From contig OY829537.1 of assembly GCA_963691705.1 (NCBI GenBank), forward strand, positions 27,466,078 to 27,530,077: a stretch of DNA of 64,000 nucleotides, in the 5' to 3' direction. This DNA is from Viola odorata. Its lineage: Eukaryota > Streptophyta > Magnoliopsida > Malpighiales > Violaceae. Position numbers and translations under genes: made by a program. Below, piece after piece: positions 11,787 through 22,403 of the stretch; positions within the stretch are counted from its first letter, which is position 1, and every line of letters begins with the position of its first letter. The notes below the pieces were generated by a model. The model had not been told where the DNA came from. It searched no databases and saw only the letters and a program-made list of their open reading frames with translations.

Positions 11787-14058
11787 GAGGACCTCTCCTC
11801 AAATATGCAGAAAGAACGTCAATCTGAAGGTGATCCACCCCATGATGACGCATGAAGCCCTCAGACATAATCATTGCCCCCTCCTTCAGATACCAACGAT
11901 ATTTCTCAGCAGAAAGGCTAAGCTCGGCAGCCAATTCAGCGTTTCTCTACCTTTTTGACGTTAGCTCGGCCTCCTCCTCAGAAAGGCATGTGCTCAGAGC
12001 GGTACCTTTCAGTTTTTCTTCCTCTAACGCATGCCTGGCAGCCTCCGCCTCTTGCTTAGCAATATTTGCCTCTTGTCTAGCCGTCTCCGCCTCCTGCTTG
12101 GCAGCCGTCGCAGCATCCAAAAGTCCCTGACGCTCAGTCGCCAATCTGTCTATTTCCCTTTGCTTGTCCGCTGCCTCCCTAGCGTTAGCTTCATCCATGT
12201 AATGGGCATGACAGAAGGAAGAAAACATCTGAGAGTGAAGGAAATCTATGCGCCCCTAGTGACTCTTGGCAAAAAATACATCCCTTTCCCCTTGATGTGA
12301 CATTATTTGAGCCGCCAATAGAGATGTAGATGCAAGAACAGCCTCAGCGCTATCAGTCTCCAAGGCTTGAAAACCTTTCTCTCTAAAGCCACCCAGGTTA
12401 ACCTGATGAGTGGGAAAGCTGGGAGGAGCGTACGGAGTAACACCAACTATCAAGTTAGAAGCAGAATTGCCCCTCGCGGCAGCAAGCGGGGACAAAGGAA
12501 CAAAAGACAGAGTGGGAGGAGAAGGAGGACGGTCAACAGAACCCCCTAGGGTAGAGACAAAAGACTCACCACCGCCGAGTGTCTCAAAACCCAGCATCTC
12601 TAAGCTAAAGCCTACAACGCCAGAAGTAGAATGAAGTGGAGAGTCAGCAAAAGTATGAGGATCGATAACAGGGTCAGCACCTTGAGGCTGCCCGAAAGGT
12701 GCGCCACCACCAGTGGAAGTCGTCAAGGGTGGATTAACGCCGGATGACGACGGGCTATTTTGAAGGTCGTGACGAACCTTTTTCCGGCGCTCGGCGAGCT
12801 TACTCGCAAATGACATATCTTCGTGAGGGAGAGAATAAGTGGAAGCAATGCCAATTTCCTAAGAAAAGGAAATGTAATAAGGAAACTGCAGAAGAGCGGA
12901 GAAAGCAATAGGGGCAACGGATAAAAGTACCTGAGCAGAAGGAGAAACCAAGGGAATTCCAGAAGGAATTGAACCGGCAGACACTTCTGAAGAAGCGGTA
13001 GCCTGAGAAGAAGCGGGAGGCGTGGCAGTTGTTTTCTTGTTTCTCTTCCTTCTTGTGACGCGCGCTCGTGAAGACGACGCTGGAACAGTGCCGACCGTGA
13101 CGGCAACCCCTTGAGAAAGCGGCGCGGCAAAAGTAACACCGGTAGCCCCACCTTCAGTGGTAGCAGCTGCAGCAGCAACAGCGGCGGCAACCTGGTCTCT
13201 TCTCGCTTGCTCCCTTCTCTTTTTTCCTCCGAATGTATTCGGGCTCCCAACCGGACGGAACCACTGTATAGTCATGAAAAAACGTTAGCGTTAGCATTTC
13301 CCAGTAACACGAAGAAAGAAGGGTAAACACTCACCCATTTTACACTCTGTAACTGCCATCCCGTTTTCCACTTTACGAGTGTCAACGCTAAAGTCCATTT
13401 GGAGCAGCGTCTTTAGCCAACTATCCTCCGGGTCGGAGAGTGGTTTTCTACTACCCCAAGCCCCATCTTTGATTTCTTCGTTGAAACCGGTTCTCCACAA
13501 AGGCTCGGGCAGGTTAATAACAAAAAAATCTTCTTTCCAGCGAGGAACAGAAGACTCGATACCCATAAGTTTCCAAGTGAATGGCTTCAGTGAGTTATCA
13601 TCATAACGGGGTGATATGGATATTACCCCCTTGCGAGAATACAATTGGAAAATATCATGAAGCAACGCTAGCGAAGGGGACTCAATCCCTTTGAACCGAC
13701 ATAATGCCGCAAAAGCACTGACAACGCAAATTGCGTTAGGACTCAGTTGAGCTAGATTCAAGTCAGAATCGGCCAGCAACAGTTTTACAAGTGGATCAAG
13801 GGGGAGCCGAAAGCCATGATCAAACAACTTGGCATACAACATCCTACTATTATCGGGCAATACACTGTTAAGGCGGAGAGGGTCAGAAGAAACACTAACA
13901 GAGTAACCCGTAGGGAGCCGAACATCAAAATCGAACAGACAACGATGAACTAGGGGCAAAGTGTAAAGAGAAGTAGGGGTATTATTGATTTTCTCCTCCC
14001 CAACAGATTTTTGGCAACTTTCCTCCTCAGCAGACTTTGAAGAACGAGTCTTCGCCAT
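11787..14058 (-). pseudogene. Antisense gene 4 (Transposase_28-like domain plus coiled coil), Tat-A copy
   Basis: Three exons can be traced. Exon 1 (14058-13335) encodes MAKTR... and a domain with the RLNSVLPDNSRMLYAKLF, LDPLVKLLL and ISPRYDD...WKEDFFVINLP blocks of the Pfam 'putative gypsy type transposon' family. Intron 1 is 13334-13264 (GTGAGT...TACAG), intron 2 is 12930-12859 (GTACTT...TTAG). Exon 2 is Ala/Ser-rich with a basic RRKRNKK patch. Exon 3 begins EIGIASTYS and leads to a long Ala/Glu/Gln coiled coil (about 12230-11950). The frame is broken by a stop near 12257 and again near 11949. The C-terminus is cut by Athila-1. The copy in Tat-B (46375-48763) matches throughout. Function unknown. 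Confidence 0.75.
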
Positions 14059-14703
14059 AACCAGTAAAAAGAAAAAGAAAGTAAAAGAAGGAAGTAATGT
14101 GTGTACCTTCGTCGAAGAAACACCAAGGATCCCAGAACAAAGAAGAAAGAGCGGCGTGAGTTATTTTCGGAAGGAAACAGTGAGCGTAGAAGGAGATAAA
14201 AAAGAAAAAAGAAGGCGGGGATAAACATTATATATAACCCTAAAGGGGTTGGAAAGGCATAACCAATCAATAGCTGACACATGGCATGGTAGCATAACGA
14301 AAGGGCGCGACATGCGCGAAGGACACAACTTTAAAAGGGAGACGCTTCAGTCCTTGCTACTCCCTAGAAGGTGCCTATCTCAAACGCTTCATCACGAGAA
14401 AGACACGTGTCCTTCCCCATCATTACTTTTCGATCGCATTAATGAGGGGATTCATAGCATTTAATGCTCTAAAAAGCAGCACCAACTCTGACACGCGAAA
14501 TGGCGCGATAGCAGAAAAAACGTCAGCAAAGCATAAGCAACATCGATAATACATCAAAACCCAACGTTTGACGAAAAGACAGCAAAAATCTTGTGGCGTT
14601 AGCCTTATTACAAGAATAACAATGTCAAATGTCTTTGGGGAGCGATTGATTAAAGAATAAACAAATGAAGAAAAGAAGGAGATGGTAATCGAGAGAAAGA
14701 CCG
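14059..14703 (-). other. Tat-A intergenic DNA between genes 3 and 4 (gene 4 promoter)
   Basis: Contains the gene 4 TATA box (14229-14236), with a preceding GGGT, exactly 178 bases from the gene 4 ATG; the Tat-B copy has the same spacing. The left part (14340-14700) is the 3' flank of gene 3. No coding signal. Confidence 0.6.
14229..14236 (-). promoter_or_regulatory. TATA box of antisense gene 4, Tat-A
   Basis: On the minus strand GGGTTATATATAATG; the TATA begins 178 bases before ATG 14058. The equivalent GGGTTATAAAACC in Tat-B also begins 178 bases before its ATG. Confidence 0.65.
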
Positions 14704-16841
14704 TTACGCTCTACCGCCATCACTGTCACCAGGTTTCTCTCCCCCTAGGGCAGACGCATCGTCTCCATTTTTATTAACCTTGTCTATTATGGCAGAGGCA
14801 TAGTCACCAATCTTGGCCGGATCGAAAGAATCACTCTCGAAATGGGCAGCGAACCCAGAAGTGAAGGCCTCCAGAACCTTCTTTTTCCATCGCTCCATCC
14901 TTAGTGGAATCCTGGAAAATTCCTCGTCTCGAGCCAGCATCTCTTCGTGAAGAAGAAGATTTCTCCTCTTTTCCAAAGCTGACTCTGCCTCCAGAACATC
15001 GGCTTTCGCTTTCCCTTTAGATTTCTCTCTGCTCAGCTCCTTCTGTGAATTGTCATAAAGACGCGTTAGCAATCTCGTTTGGTCTAATGACTGGTCAAGC
15101 TGTACCTTTTGAGCGCACATGGCGCGGGACGAATCTCTCAATTCGCTGTCAAAAGCCTCTACCACATAATGAAAGTAGCGGAAGATATCTAGAGAATCAT
15201 TGACAACGTGCCTACAACGAGCCCTTGGCGAAAGCTGAAGGAATTTTTCTTTCTCCGTAGAAGAGCTCATCATTTCTCCTATCAGGGGCGCCGTGAACTC
15301 GTCCCTGGAGAAGGGATTTTGTACCCCTACGGCGCAAAGACCGTTGACGCCAAATCCCACCAAATCCATGTGATAGCACGGAGTCCCTTTGGAGCCTTCA
15401 AGAGAGAGATTGATCATCAGAGTCGGAGGAGAGCCTTTATTAATCACTTCTGAGATAGAAGTAAAAAATAATTGGGGAGGAACCTGTAGCGGTGGCCTAG
15501 AAGCTACAGAAGTTGTTGCCACCACATCTGGAATATAATGAGAAATGGGAGAGTTAGGAGCGTTAGCTGGCCAAGGGGAATCGCTACTAACGAGACTGTA
15601 GCAGCGGTAGGAGGGCAAACAGTTGGCATGTCAGCAGCTTTCACTGATTGAGAAGTGCTTGCCATAGAAGAAATGACAGGCGTCACGCTAGCTGTCACGT
15701 TAGCATGGTCAGAAGTGGCCCCGGTAGCTTGCTTATTCATGCCTACCTTGAGTCTCTTTCGTTGAAGCGAGGAGTCATGACAAAGGTCTAGTTTGGCATC
15801 CATGTCCTCATTTTGGCTGCTGTTGTGACTATCAATTGTTTGAGTCAAAGGCCAACTTATATTTATCCCTCTGCGTCGAGGCGGTAGCCAATTATCGATG
15901 AAACGAGAAGCTCGCGCAGAAATAATGCGCCCCCGTCCTCTCCCAGCGACTGTCTTAGTCTTTCCCCTCTTGGGTGGAACGCCCCCATGACTGAATGCGC
16001 AGCAGGAGGAGAAGCCGGTATCGTTCTGAGCGGCATCACATTCAAAGGAGTGTTAGCCCCTCCTGATGACTGACCATCAGCGTCTCCTGATGAGAGAATG
16101 TATGAGAACAACAAAAAAGTGGGAAAGGGAAACGTGAAGAAAGACAGACTCACCCATAATGCACTCGTTCAAAAGCTTGTCTGAGGCAAACTCCCGGATA
16201 CGATAGCGTGTACTCTTATCCAGCAAAACGTTAGTTTGATCCAGCACGCTCCTAGTCAACACCACTGGGTTCGCCCAAAGAGGACCTATAAGCGCTTGAT
16301 TAAAACCATGGCGCCACCAACGAGACGGTAGCTCAAGAACGAAGAAGCTATTTTTCCAATTAGCCACAAAACCGCTGCCAGAATGACTGCACAAACGCGT
16401 CATCCCACCTTGGAGTGATACTGATTAAACAATCGTGACAGGTCATGCTAAAAAATCTGCGAAATAAATTGAGAGATGGGGCGAGAATGCCCTCCAACTC
16501 GCAAGCACGAAGAAAGCATAAACCCCACACCAGGAAGAAGGAGTTATCTGGGCAGGATTAAGCTTGTATTCCTGCAGTAGTGCTGTTATTGAAGCGTGGA
16601 CGGGGAGGCGAAAACCATAGAGGAAAATTTTAAAATAAACTAATCTATAGTTCCCCCACAGTGGATCATGAAGGCGCATGTCGCTCTCGGGAACGGTAGG
16701 AACACACCCAGGACGGAAAGTGATACCGTTTTCCTCCAGTTCAGCATTTAAAACCGCATCGCAAGAGAAAATACTGGTTGACTGTATGATTTCTGGATCC
16801 ACGGGTCTCTAGAGGAATCGTCTGGTTCTAGTCACAACCAT
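14704..16841 (-). pseudogene. Antisense gene 3 (Transposase_28-like domain plus coiled coil), Tat-A copy
   Basis: ATG at 16841 (MVVTRTRR) aligns with the Tat-C start. The N-terminal domain has RLHDPLWGNYRLVYFKIFLYGF and NPAQITPSSW blocks (16680-16540), then NWKNSFFVLELPSRWWRHGF (near 16350). A 67-base intron (16153-16087, GTGAGT...CATCAG) follows the codons for ECIMG and joins in frame to GDADGQSSGGANTPLNV. The distal part (15618-14704) includes SDSPWPANAPNSPISHYIPD and a coiled coil with LSREKSKGKAKADVLEAE, ending at TGA/TAA near 14704. Stops and frameshifts (for example near 16810, 16440, 15860) make it a pseudogene. It looks like an old duplicate of gene 4: same domain order and same intron site. 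Confidence 0.75.
16087..16153 (-). other. Spliceosomal intron in antisense gene 3, Tat-A
   Basis: GTGAGT at 16153-16148, CAG at 16089-16087, 67 bases, pyrimidine-rich before the acceptor. Removal joins Met-Gly to Asp-Ala-Asp-Gly in frame. The Tat-B intron at the same site is also 67 bases and the Tat-C one is 70. Confidence 0.75.
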
Positions 16842-17277
16842 AATAAGCTAATGAACAGAAAATCTGAAGGGATGAAGTGATATCTTGAAAGGAAAGATCC
16901 GCAGGCAAATCGGTGAAGGGCGGAGGACGGCTGAGAACCTTTCCCAGAGAAAACACAGAGAAGAGAGAAAGTTTGAAATGAGGGCAAAAAGCATTAAAAA
17001 GAGAAGATAATCCCTTTTAAAGGACCGAATGTCGCTGCATTAATTGAACAACCAGTCGCGCGTCCTCGGGGGTTAGAAGCAAGCAGTTATTTGCCATGAT
17101 CTACCAAGCGGCAGTTAGTGATTGGCCGAGTTAAAACAGTCGCAGAACACTTCATCCAGTAAGGCTAATGCCCTCGTATCAGTCATCAACAAAATAGCGC
17201 GGTGGCAAAGAGAAAGAAAACATCAGTTTATTTATTAAAAGCCATACGACATCTACAACGCACCTAACGCTAGGGTA

Positions 17278-17677
17278 CTAATCCTCATCAGGTCAGTATA
17301 TGTCATAGTAAAAGACGTCGTCATCATCCGAGAGCGGCAGACCTCCGTTGTAAGGAGGAAAAGGCTCGTCATCCCTTTTTTCCTGACCCAGCAGCACCGA
17401 GCTCGGCCCTTCCACAACGTTAGAATCTGTGTCATGAGGAGAATCTTTTTCCAAGACAGGATCGATAGAAGGAAATGGTTCATTATCCTTTCACGCGGAG
17501 AAAGCAGAAGGAACGTTAACCGCTTGGAGGACCTCCCTTCTCGGCCGTTTGTGGCCCTTCCGGCGGACTGACGGCCTCCATGGGGGCGACGGAGGAGGAT
17601 GATCCGAATCCGGTGAAGTTGGAGGAGTTGGTGGGGAGTCACGCGCCGTAGTATCAAGGAAATAGGAATCTACCATT
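17278..17677 (-). pseudogene. Antisense gene 2 (small Pro/Ser-rich protein), Tat-A copy
   Basis: Unrecognised family of about 140 residues. ATG at 17677 gives MVDSYFLDTTARDSPPTPPT, then SPPWRP and a basic RRKGHKRPRRE patch; a stop follows near 17490. Homology to the other copies resumes in shifted frames through an acidic tail ending in PDED and TAG at 17278-17280. A TATTTAA promoter box lies 73 bases before the ATG. The N-terminal Pro-rich/basic and C-terminal acidic design is shared by all three copies; I cannot assign a function. Confidence 0.65.
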
Positions 17678-18168
17678 GATTCACAAATAATCCAGGAAAA
17701 GAAATAAGAAGAAGGTGAACAGGAAAAGAGAAAGAAAACCCCATTAAATAGCTGAGGCAAAAAGGCGCCCCGATCTCTTTGCGTGTCCCTTGAAAGCAAT
17801 AAGTACACCTGGAGAAGAACAATCATAATTACAGAATCTAATACAGCGCACGCAACTGCTCGAGAACTGCGCCAATCAAAAGGCACCAAAAAACTACCCA
17901 ATCACCCACCATGGGGAGCGCGACGCAAGGAACGATTGAGTAAACATTTACTGCTAATTCAGGCATCAAAGCCCTTCATTCCAGAGAAGACTCATTTTCA
18001 GTTGGGCTTATAGCAACCGTACCTGACTAGAGCAACAAATAGCAAAAGATCAAAAGAAGAAGATGGAGCAATAATGGAAACGACATTTTATTTAATTATA
18101 GCCTGAATGGCCTAAGCGCTCGAGCGCGTACACAAAAATTATAAAAACAAAGGGACGATGACCAATGG
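17678..18168. other. Tat-A intergenic DNA between genes 1 and 2
   Basis: Holds the gene 2 TATA-like box (TATTTAA on minus, 17744-17750) and, at 17991-18010, a copy of the CTCATTTTCGGTTGGGCTT motif that also abuts the LTR at 18745-18764. No coding signal. Confidence 0.55.
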
Positions 18169-18552
18169 TCAAGCATGGGACTCGGCATCGTCATCCTCAA
18201 GGGTAGTAGGGATCTCCCTTAGAGCATCCGCTACTAAGGACAGTTCGGAGGAGGAAACCCTCATGCCCTTCAAGCAGCACACTAGTAGGTTCTTCCTATG
18301 CTGCAACATAGTAATGGTCACCTCGATGTGGGAGATCACAACGGCTAGCTTTGACACATTCTAGATGGGACTGAAGTCCTCCATAGAAGTGGCCCCTTGC
18401 CTAGACAACAAATGGGTCATCATTCCCTACAGCTCCAGAACATCCTCAGAGGTTTTGGTCAGCATGGTCTCCAGGAAATCAATGTCAGACTCGGTGAGAT
18501 TCTTCAGCTTGTGCGCCTTCGAGATCAGAAAGTTCTTTGTAAGATCATCCAT
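18169..18552 (-). pseudogene. Antisense gene 1 (about 127-residue protein), Tat-A copy
   Basis: ATG at 18552 begins MDDLTKNFLISKAHKLKN, followed by a helical segment and a conserved LLVCCLKGMRVSSSEL block, ending ESHA and TGA. An in-frame TAG near 18362 (after SMEDFSPI) breaks this copy. Copies in Tat-B (41791-42168) and Tat-C (57646-59341) match over the full length. The sequence is mostly predicted helix with no metal-binding or membrane pattern. Unrecognised. A TATAAAT box lies 68 bases upstream of the start. Confidence 0.7.
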
Positions 18553-18613
18553 AGTCAAAAAATCAGAGGAAGTACAAAAATGGTTGTGAAAAAAATAGCG
18601 TGACAAAAAGACA

Positions 18614-18620
18614 ATTTATA
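18614..18620 (-). promoter_or_regulatory. TATA box of antisense gene 1, Tat-A
   Basis: Minus strand GGCCTATAAATTG, 68 bases before ATG 18552. Tat-C has GGCCTATAAATTA also at 68 bases and Tat-B GCCTATAAATC at 62. Confidence 0.7.
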
Positions 18621-18764
18621 GGCCAAAAGAAGAACGGCAGATGGAAGAAACATATTTCTCGATAAACAGACCATCTCTACGCATGAAAACCTGTTGACTT
18701 GGCAAGATTAAGGATGAAACGGTAGCCCTTGGTAAACACTCGGGCTCATTTTCGGTTGGGCTTG

Positions 18765-19342
18765 TGATAACAATACTCCTAACGGCAAGGGTATTTTCGT
18801 CTTATACCCCGTGGTGGGGGGAAAACTGCTGCTCCTACCGCCCCGGCCGCGTCGAGGCTATCGCCTCTCCCTGTGCGACTGACGCTGGGATGGTCGACAT
18901 CAACGAGGGGGTCCCACTCGTCACTTCATCATGACACGGGGCGTTATCCCATCCCAGGCCAAACCTGGTATTTCGTGAGAAGCGTAGGCGCTGCCTTATC
19001 TAGGTAACGCCTACTCCTATGCCTATATCTAATGCAGCGATAGCACATTCCATCATCGAGTAACTCTAACCCCCCTGACGGGCGCGTTAGCACCTTGTGA
19101 CCAAGATCACCCAGAAATGCTCCACTTTTGCCTATAAATACCTCCGCCACAAAGGAGGAAAGTAAGCCTAAGATTGCTAGCAAAAGCTCTGCTATTTCCA
19201 CAGCTCTTACTGACTTAAGCATCGGAGTGTTTACGCCGGAGACCCCCTCCGGCGCTATTCAGGTACACCGGACGCGGAGGACGGCCGACCCCAAGAACCA
19301 TATACCTCTACTACCCTTTAGCAAATAGTCCGAATCTTATCA
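18765..19342 (+). mobile_element. Tat-A 3' LTR, 578 bp
   Basis: Starts TGATAACAATACTCC and ends GAATCTTATCA. It is close in length and sequence to the Tat-D 5' LTR (580 bp). The TATA box CCTATAAATACCTCC is at 19133-19139, about 370 bases in, the same place as in Tat-D. The 3' flank TAATT is the expected target duplication. Confidence 0.85.
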
Positions 19343-20084
19343 TAATTAATCAACGCAGATTTGGGAGATAATAAGACAAATAATTAAAGCAGTTATCTAG
19401 GGCATGAAAGTAAAATGCAATCGAGGGCAAGATACTTAAAATCAGCTCGAGGGTAAGAAAAGCAATCAAAGAGATTAATCTGATGGGAAGAGATCTTAGC
19501 AAAAGGTGTTCTCGGATTGCATTTCGGGTCAGTTAATCATCGGCACAAAAATAATCCAAACTCATGCATAGACCTGCTATAGGGGCCTAGTTTCCACTCA
19601 ACACCCCCTACTTACCTTCGTAGGTAGAATTTACCCCCCGTTTCCACATATGAGGTAGCCTTGACGTTTTGCCGTCCTCCCAAGCATGAATGCGGGGGGG
19701 CACTACTCAAAACGCCCATGAAGTGGAGGTAAGACAGATCTAGGGCGTGACATCTCAGTGTGTCAAGCTCGCATCACATACCCTAAACGACCGTTTACCC
19801 CTAAACGAAAGACCTCTCGTGATGTCCCCGCTAGGTGTCTACTTTAAGCCAAGGATTCACGTCAGTTACAACCAAGAGAATGACAGTACTCACACAGAAA
19901 TATTAACAGTTGATCAGGCCTAATATTTCTAAATGAGCATGGAATTACAACGATAAACAACCGAATGTGTCAAGAGAATATATTAAGCATGCATTAGGCC
20001 TCTTAACTGAACCTTACAACCCTTAAAACACCCTTCACTAAGAAGATGGAACTTAGCTACTCATAATAAAATATAAACAGTAGA
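19343..20084 (-). mobile_element. Athila-2 LTR, left (R/U5) fragment
   Basis: Read on the minus strand, blocks such as GTGGAAACGGGGGGT, AAGTAGGGGGTG and GCCCCTATAGCAGGTCT parallel the Athila-1 LTR near 11285-11360. The fragment is bounded on the left by the Tat-A LTR end and on the right by the Ogre insertion. Joining it to 36090-36737 across the GTAGA duplication restores a colinear match to Athila-1 near 10760-10830. No coding content. Confidence 0.75.
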
Positions 20085-20991
20085 TGTTGCGCCCCACGAA
20101 AATTACTAAAAGGTAATTCACGAGTGTGCAACCAAATTTGAGACCTTCAGATGCTCGGCGTAAAAGGACGCCTAGCAGCATGCAATGAAGTCGCCACCCT
20201 AATTTGGTTGCTAGGCTTAGGGAACCTTAATCGTCATGGCATAGGAAATATAATAAGTAAAAAAACTAAAGGCACAAAAAAGGGGTCTGGACCCCAGACA
20301 AAGGTTCGGGGTCGTATTATGGTCTCGGGAAGGTGTTAGGCACCCGAGTCACATCCGAAAATGGTTACCGGTTGATGAGAGAGGTGTTTAAAAAGGTGTT
20401 TGATAAAATGCGTTTTGAAAAGGGGACCCTCAGAGGAATCGTCACTTTAGTCTTTTCTATGATCGTGACCGTTCAGGAATAATAAAAAGATCTTTTGGAC
20501 GGGGTTACCGTTTATCAAGATCGATCGATTATCCCTGACCGTAACGTGATGGGACTGAATTTTCCGTAAGACTGAATGAGCGCCCTCTCTTTTCATCATC
20601 GGGCCATGCATGATTAAATTAATTACTACGTGATCCTAACATGGATTGCTAACAGAGTACAAATTTAAATGATAGATTTTTGAAGTGGAAAACTGATGTG
20701 GGATCGAAAGTCCCCATGTACATGCAGTCAATACAAACGAGAATTTAAAATCATATGAACATGGCATTTTAAGCAACTTTTTAAACACGTTGTTCATGTG
20801 GGTTGATTTTAATTCTAGCAGTTCTATATATCATGCGTACGATTGATATTTGCGAAAAGCGTTGAATAAATAAAAAGGAATTGAAAGGCGTACTTTCGAG
20901 CGAAGTTTGAAATTAAAACCTACAAAACGAGAGTGTTAGTGATAGCTCAAAAAATAAATAGGCAATTTTATGAGTGCGAAAATTTAAATGA

Positions 20992-21482
20992 CAGTTGATT
21001 GCATGCGAGAAATGAGGGATTTCACGCATACGGAAATTAAATGCTGAGTTGATTGCATGCGAAAAATGATGGATTTAACGCATACGAAAATTAAATGCTG
21101 AGTTGATTGCATGCGAAAAATGATGGATTTAACGCATACGAAAATTAAATGCTACATTGATTGTATGCGAAAAATGATTGATTTTAAGCATACGAGAATT
21201 TAAATGCTACGTGGATTGCATGCGAAAAATGATTGATTTTAAGCATACGAGAATTCAAAGGCTACGTTTATTGCATGCGAAAAATGATTGATTTTACGCA
21301 TACGAAAATTAAATGCTACGTGGATTGCATGCGAAAGATGATTGATTTTACGCATACGAAAATTAAAATGCTACGTTGATTGCATGAGAAAAATGATTGA
21401 TTTTACGCATACGAAAATTAAAATGCTATGTTGATTGCATACGAAAAATGATTGATTTTACGCATACGACAATTAAAATGCT
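20992..21482 (-). repeat. 55-bp tandem repeat in the Ogre 3' LTR, 9 copies
   Basis: Nine head-to-tail copies of a unit reading TTGATTGCATGCGAAAAATG, then TTACGCATACGAAAATTAAA and ATGCTACG. Variation is mostly single substitutions. The same array is at 33181-33672. The unit contains paired GCATGCGA/CGCATACGA words. Confidence 0.9.
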
Positions 21483-21579
21483 GAGTGCAGCAAAATTAAA
21501 TGCAGTCGACGATTTACAGGGAGTTAAAAAAGTTTGATGATTTACAGAAAATAAAACAGTTGATAATGCAAAGAATAAG

Positions 21580-21885
21580 CAGTTGGATATTTGCGGAAGA
21601 ATTTCCAGCAGTTTGCAAAAAATTAAAGCAGTTGAATATTTACGAGAATTAAAATGCGACCGACCATATAGGCAGTATATTGAATTTAAATTGCCAACAG
21701 TAAATTGCGAAAAATTAAAGTGCAGAAGACTAAAGTGCGGAAAAGTAAAATGCGGCAAATTAAAGTGCGGAAAATTAAACAGTTGATAATTTGCGGAAGG
21801 ATTTCCAGTAGTTTGCGAAAAATTAAAGCAGTTGAATATTTACGAAAATTGAAATGCGACCGACCATTATAGGCGGTATATATGC
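21580..21885 (-). repeat. Second tandem repeat, about 200-bp unit, 2 copies
   Basis: A longer unit containing ATTTGCGGAAGRATTTCCAG, GCAGTTGAATATTTACG and GCGACCGACCATATAGGCGG occurs twice here and three times at 33770-34250 in the right LTR. Between copies are short AAATTAAAGTGCGG runs. Confidence 0.8.
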
Positions 21886-21886
21886 G

Positions 21887-22401
21887 CTCGTGCTCAGCTA
21901 ATAAGACTTGCCATCTACAAATGCGACTTGACAGGTACCAATTTCCGAAGATGTATTTCAAGGGATCCATGCGAGAGATTAGCCAAGTCGTGTAATACAA
22001 CATGTACTGCCGGAGCCTTCAGGCGCACCATGCTAGGGCGCAACAAGTTCGTTCCAACATAGAGTAACGCATCTCACATTCGTTGACTTTTTTGCTGAGG
22101 TAATAGATGGCTTGTTCATGCCTTCTGGACTTGTCGTGCTGTCCCAAAACGCAACCCATGGCGCTAGCCGTGACTGTCATGTACATGAGCAAGGGACGTC
22201 CTGGCGTCGGAGGAACTAGTACCGGTGGGCTTTGCAGATATGTCTTGATTTTCTCGAAGGCTTCCTGGCAGTCTTCATCCCATTCTGCATCTCCGTGCTT
22301 CCTTAGCATTTTGAACATCGGCTCGCAAGTAAGCGTTAACTGGCTGATAAAGCGAGCGATGTAGTTGATGCGTCCAAAGAAGCTTCAATTGCCTCAACCT
22401 G
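21887..22401 (-). pseudogene. Duplicated RT/RNase H fragment of Ogre pol
   Basis: 515 bases nearly identical to 24294-24808 (constant offset 2407), encoding the RT thumb/connection and start of RNase H (LRKHGDAEWDEDCQEAFEKI, AIYYLSKKVNECEMRYS). It sits just downstream of the integrase stop codon and is fused directly to the LTR repeat. The identity and sharp ends indicate a template switch or unequal recombination, not an independent element. Confidence 0.9.
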
Positions 22402-22403
22402 CT

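Larger units (their letters stand above)
11787..19342 (+). mobile_element. Tat-A: 3' part of a Tat-lineage LTR retrotransposon, cut by Athila-1
   Basis: Orientation is plus because its 3' LTR (18765-19342) reads in the same sense as the 5' LTR of Tat-D, which precedes gag. Only the region downstream of pol remains: four genes on the minus strand, then the LTR. At 11787 the element stops inside gene 4, at the Athila-1 LTR end; the missing gag-pol half should lie left of Athila-1. The right end is followed by TAATT, the expected target duplication, and lies in the Athila-2 LTR remnant. Confidence 0.85.
20085..21886 (-). mobile_element. Ogre 3' LTR, U3 missing
   Basis: Begins (plus strand) TGTTGCGCC after GTAGA. 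The part at 20110-20400 contains the GTCGCCACC and GGTGTTAGGCACCC words common in Ogre-type LTR ends. From about 20870 to 21886 it matches 33055-34100 of the right LTR at high identity, including the tandem repeats. At 21887 it switches to a duplicated pol fragment, so about 1.8 kb of U3 present on the right side is absent here. Confidence 0.75.

Noticed and set aside
11787..18552. Antisense genes as ordinary host genes captured once
   Set aside because: The same ordered set appears in three Tat elements in this window, always antisense and next to the 3' LTR, so it belongs to the element family.
20992..21482. CRISPR-like appearance of regular repeats
   Set aside because: Units are contiguous with no unique spacers, and the array is duplicated in both LTRs of a plant retrotransposon.
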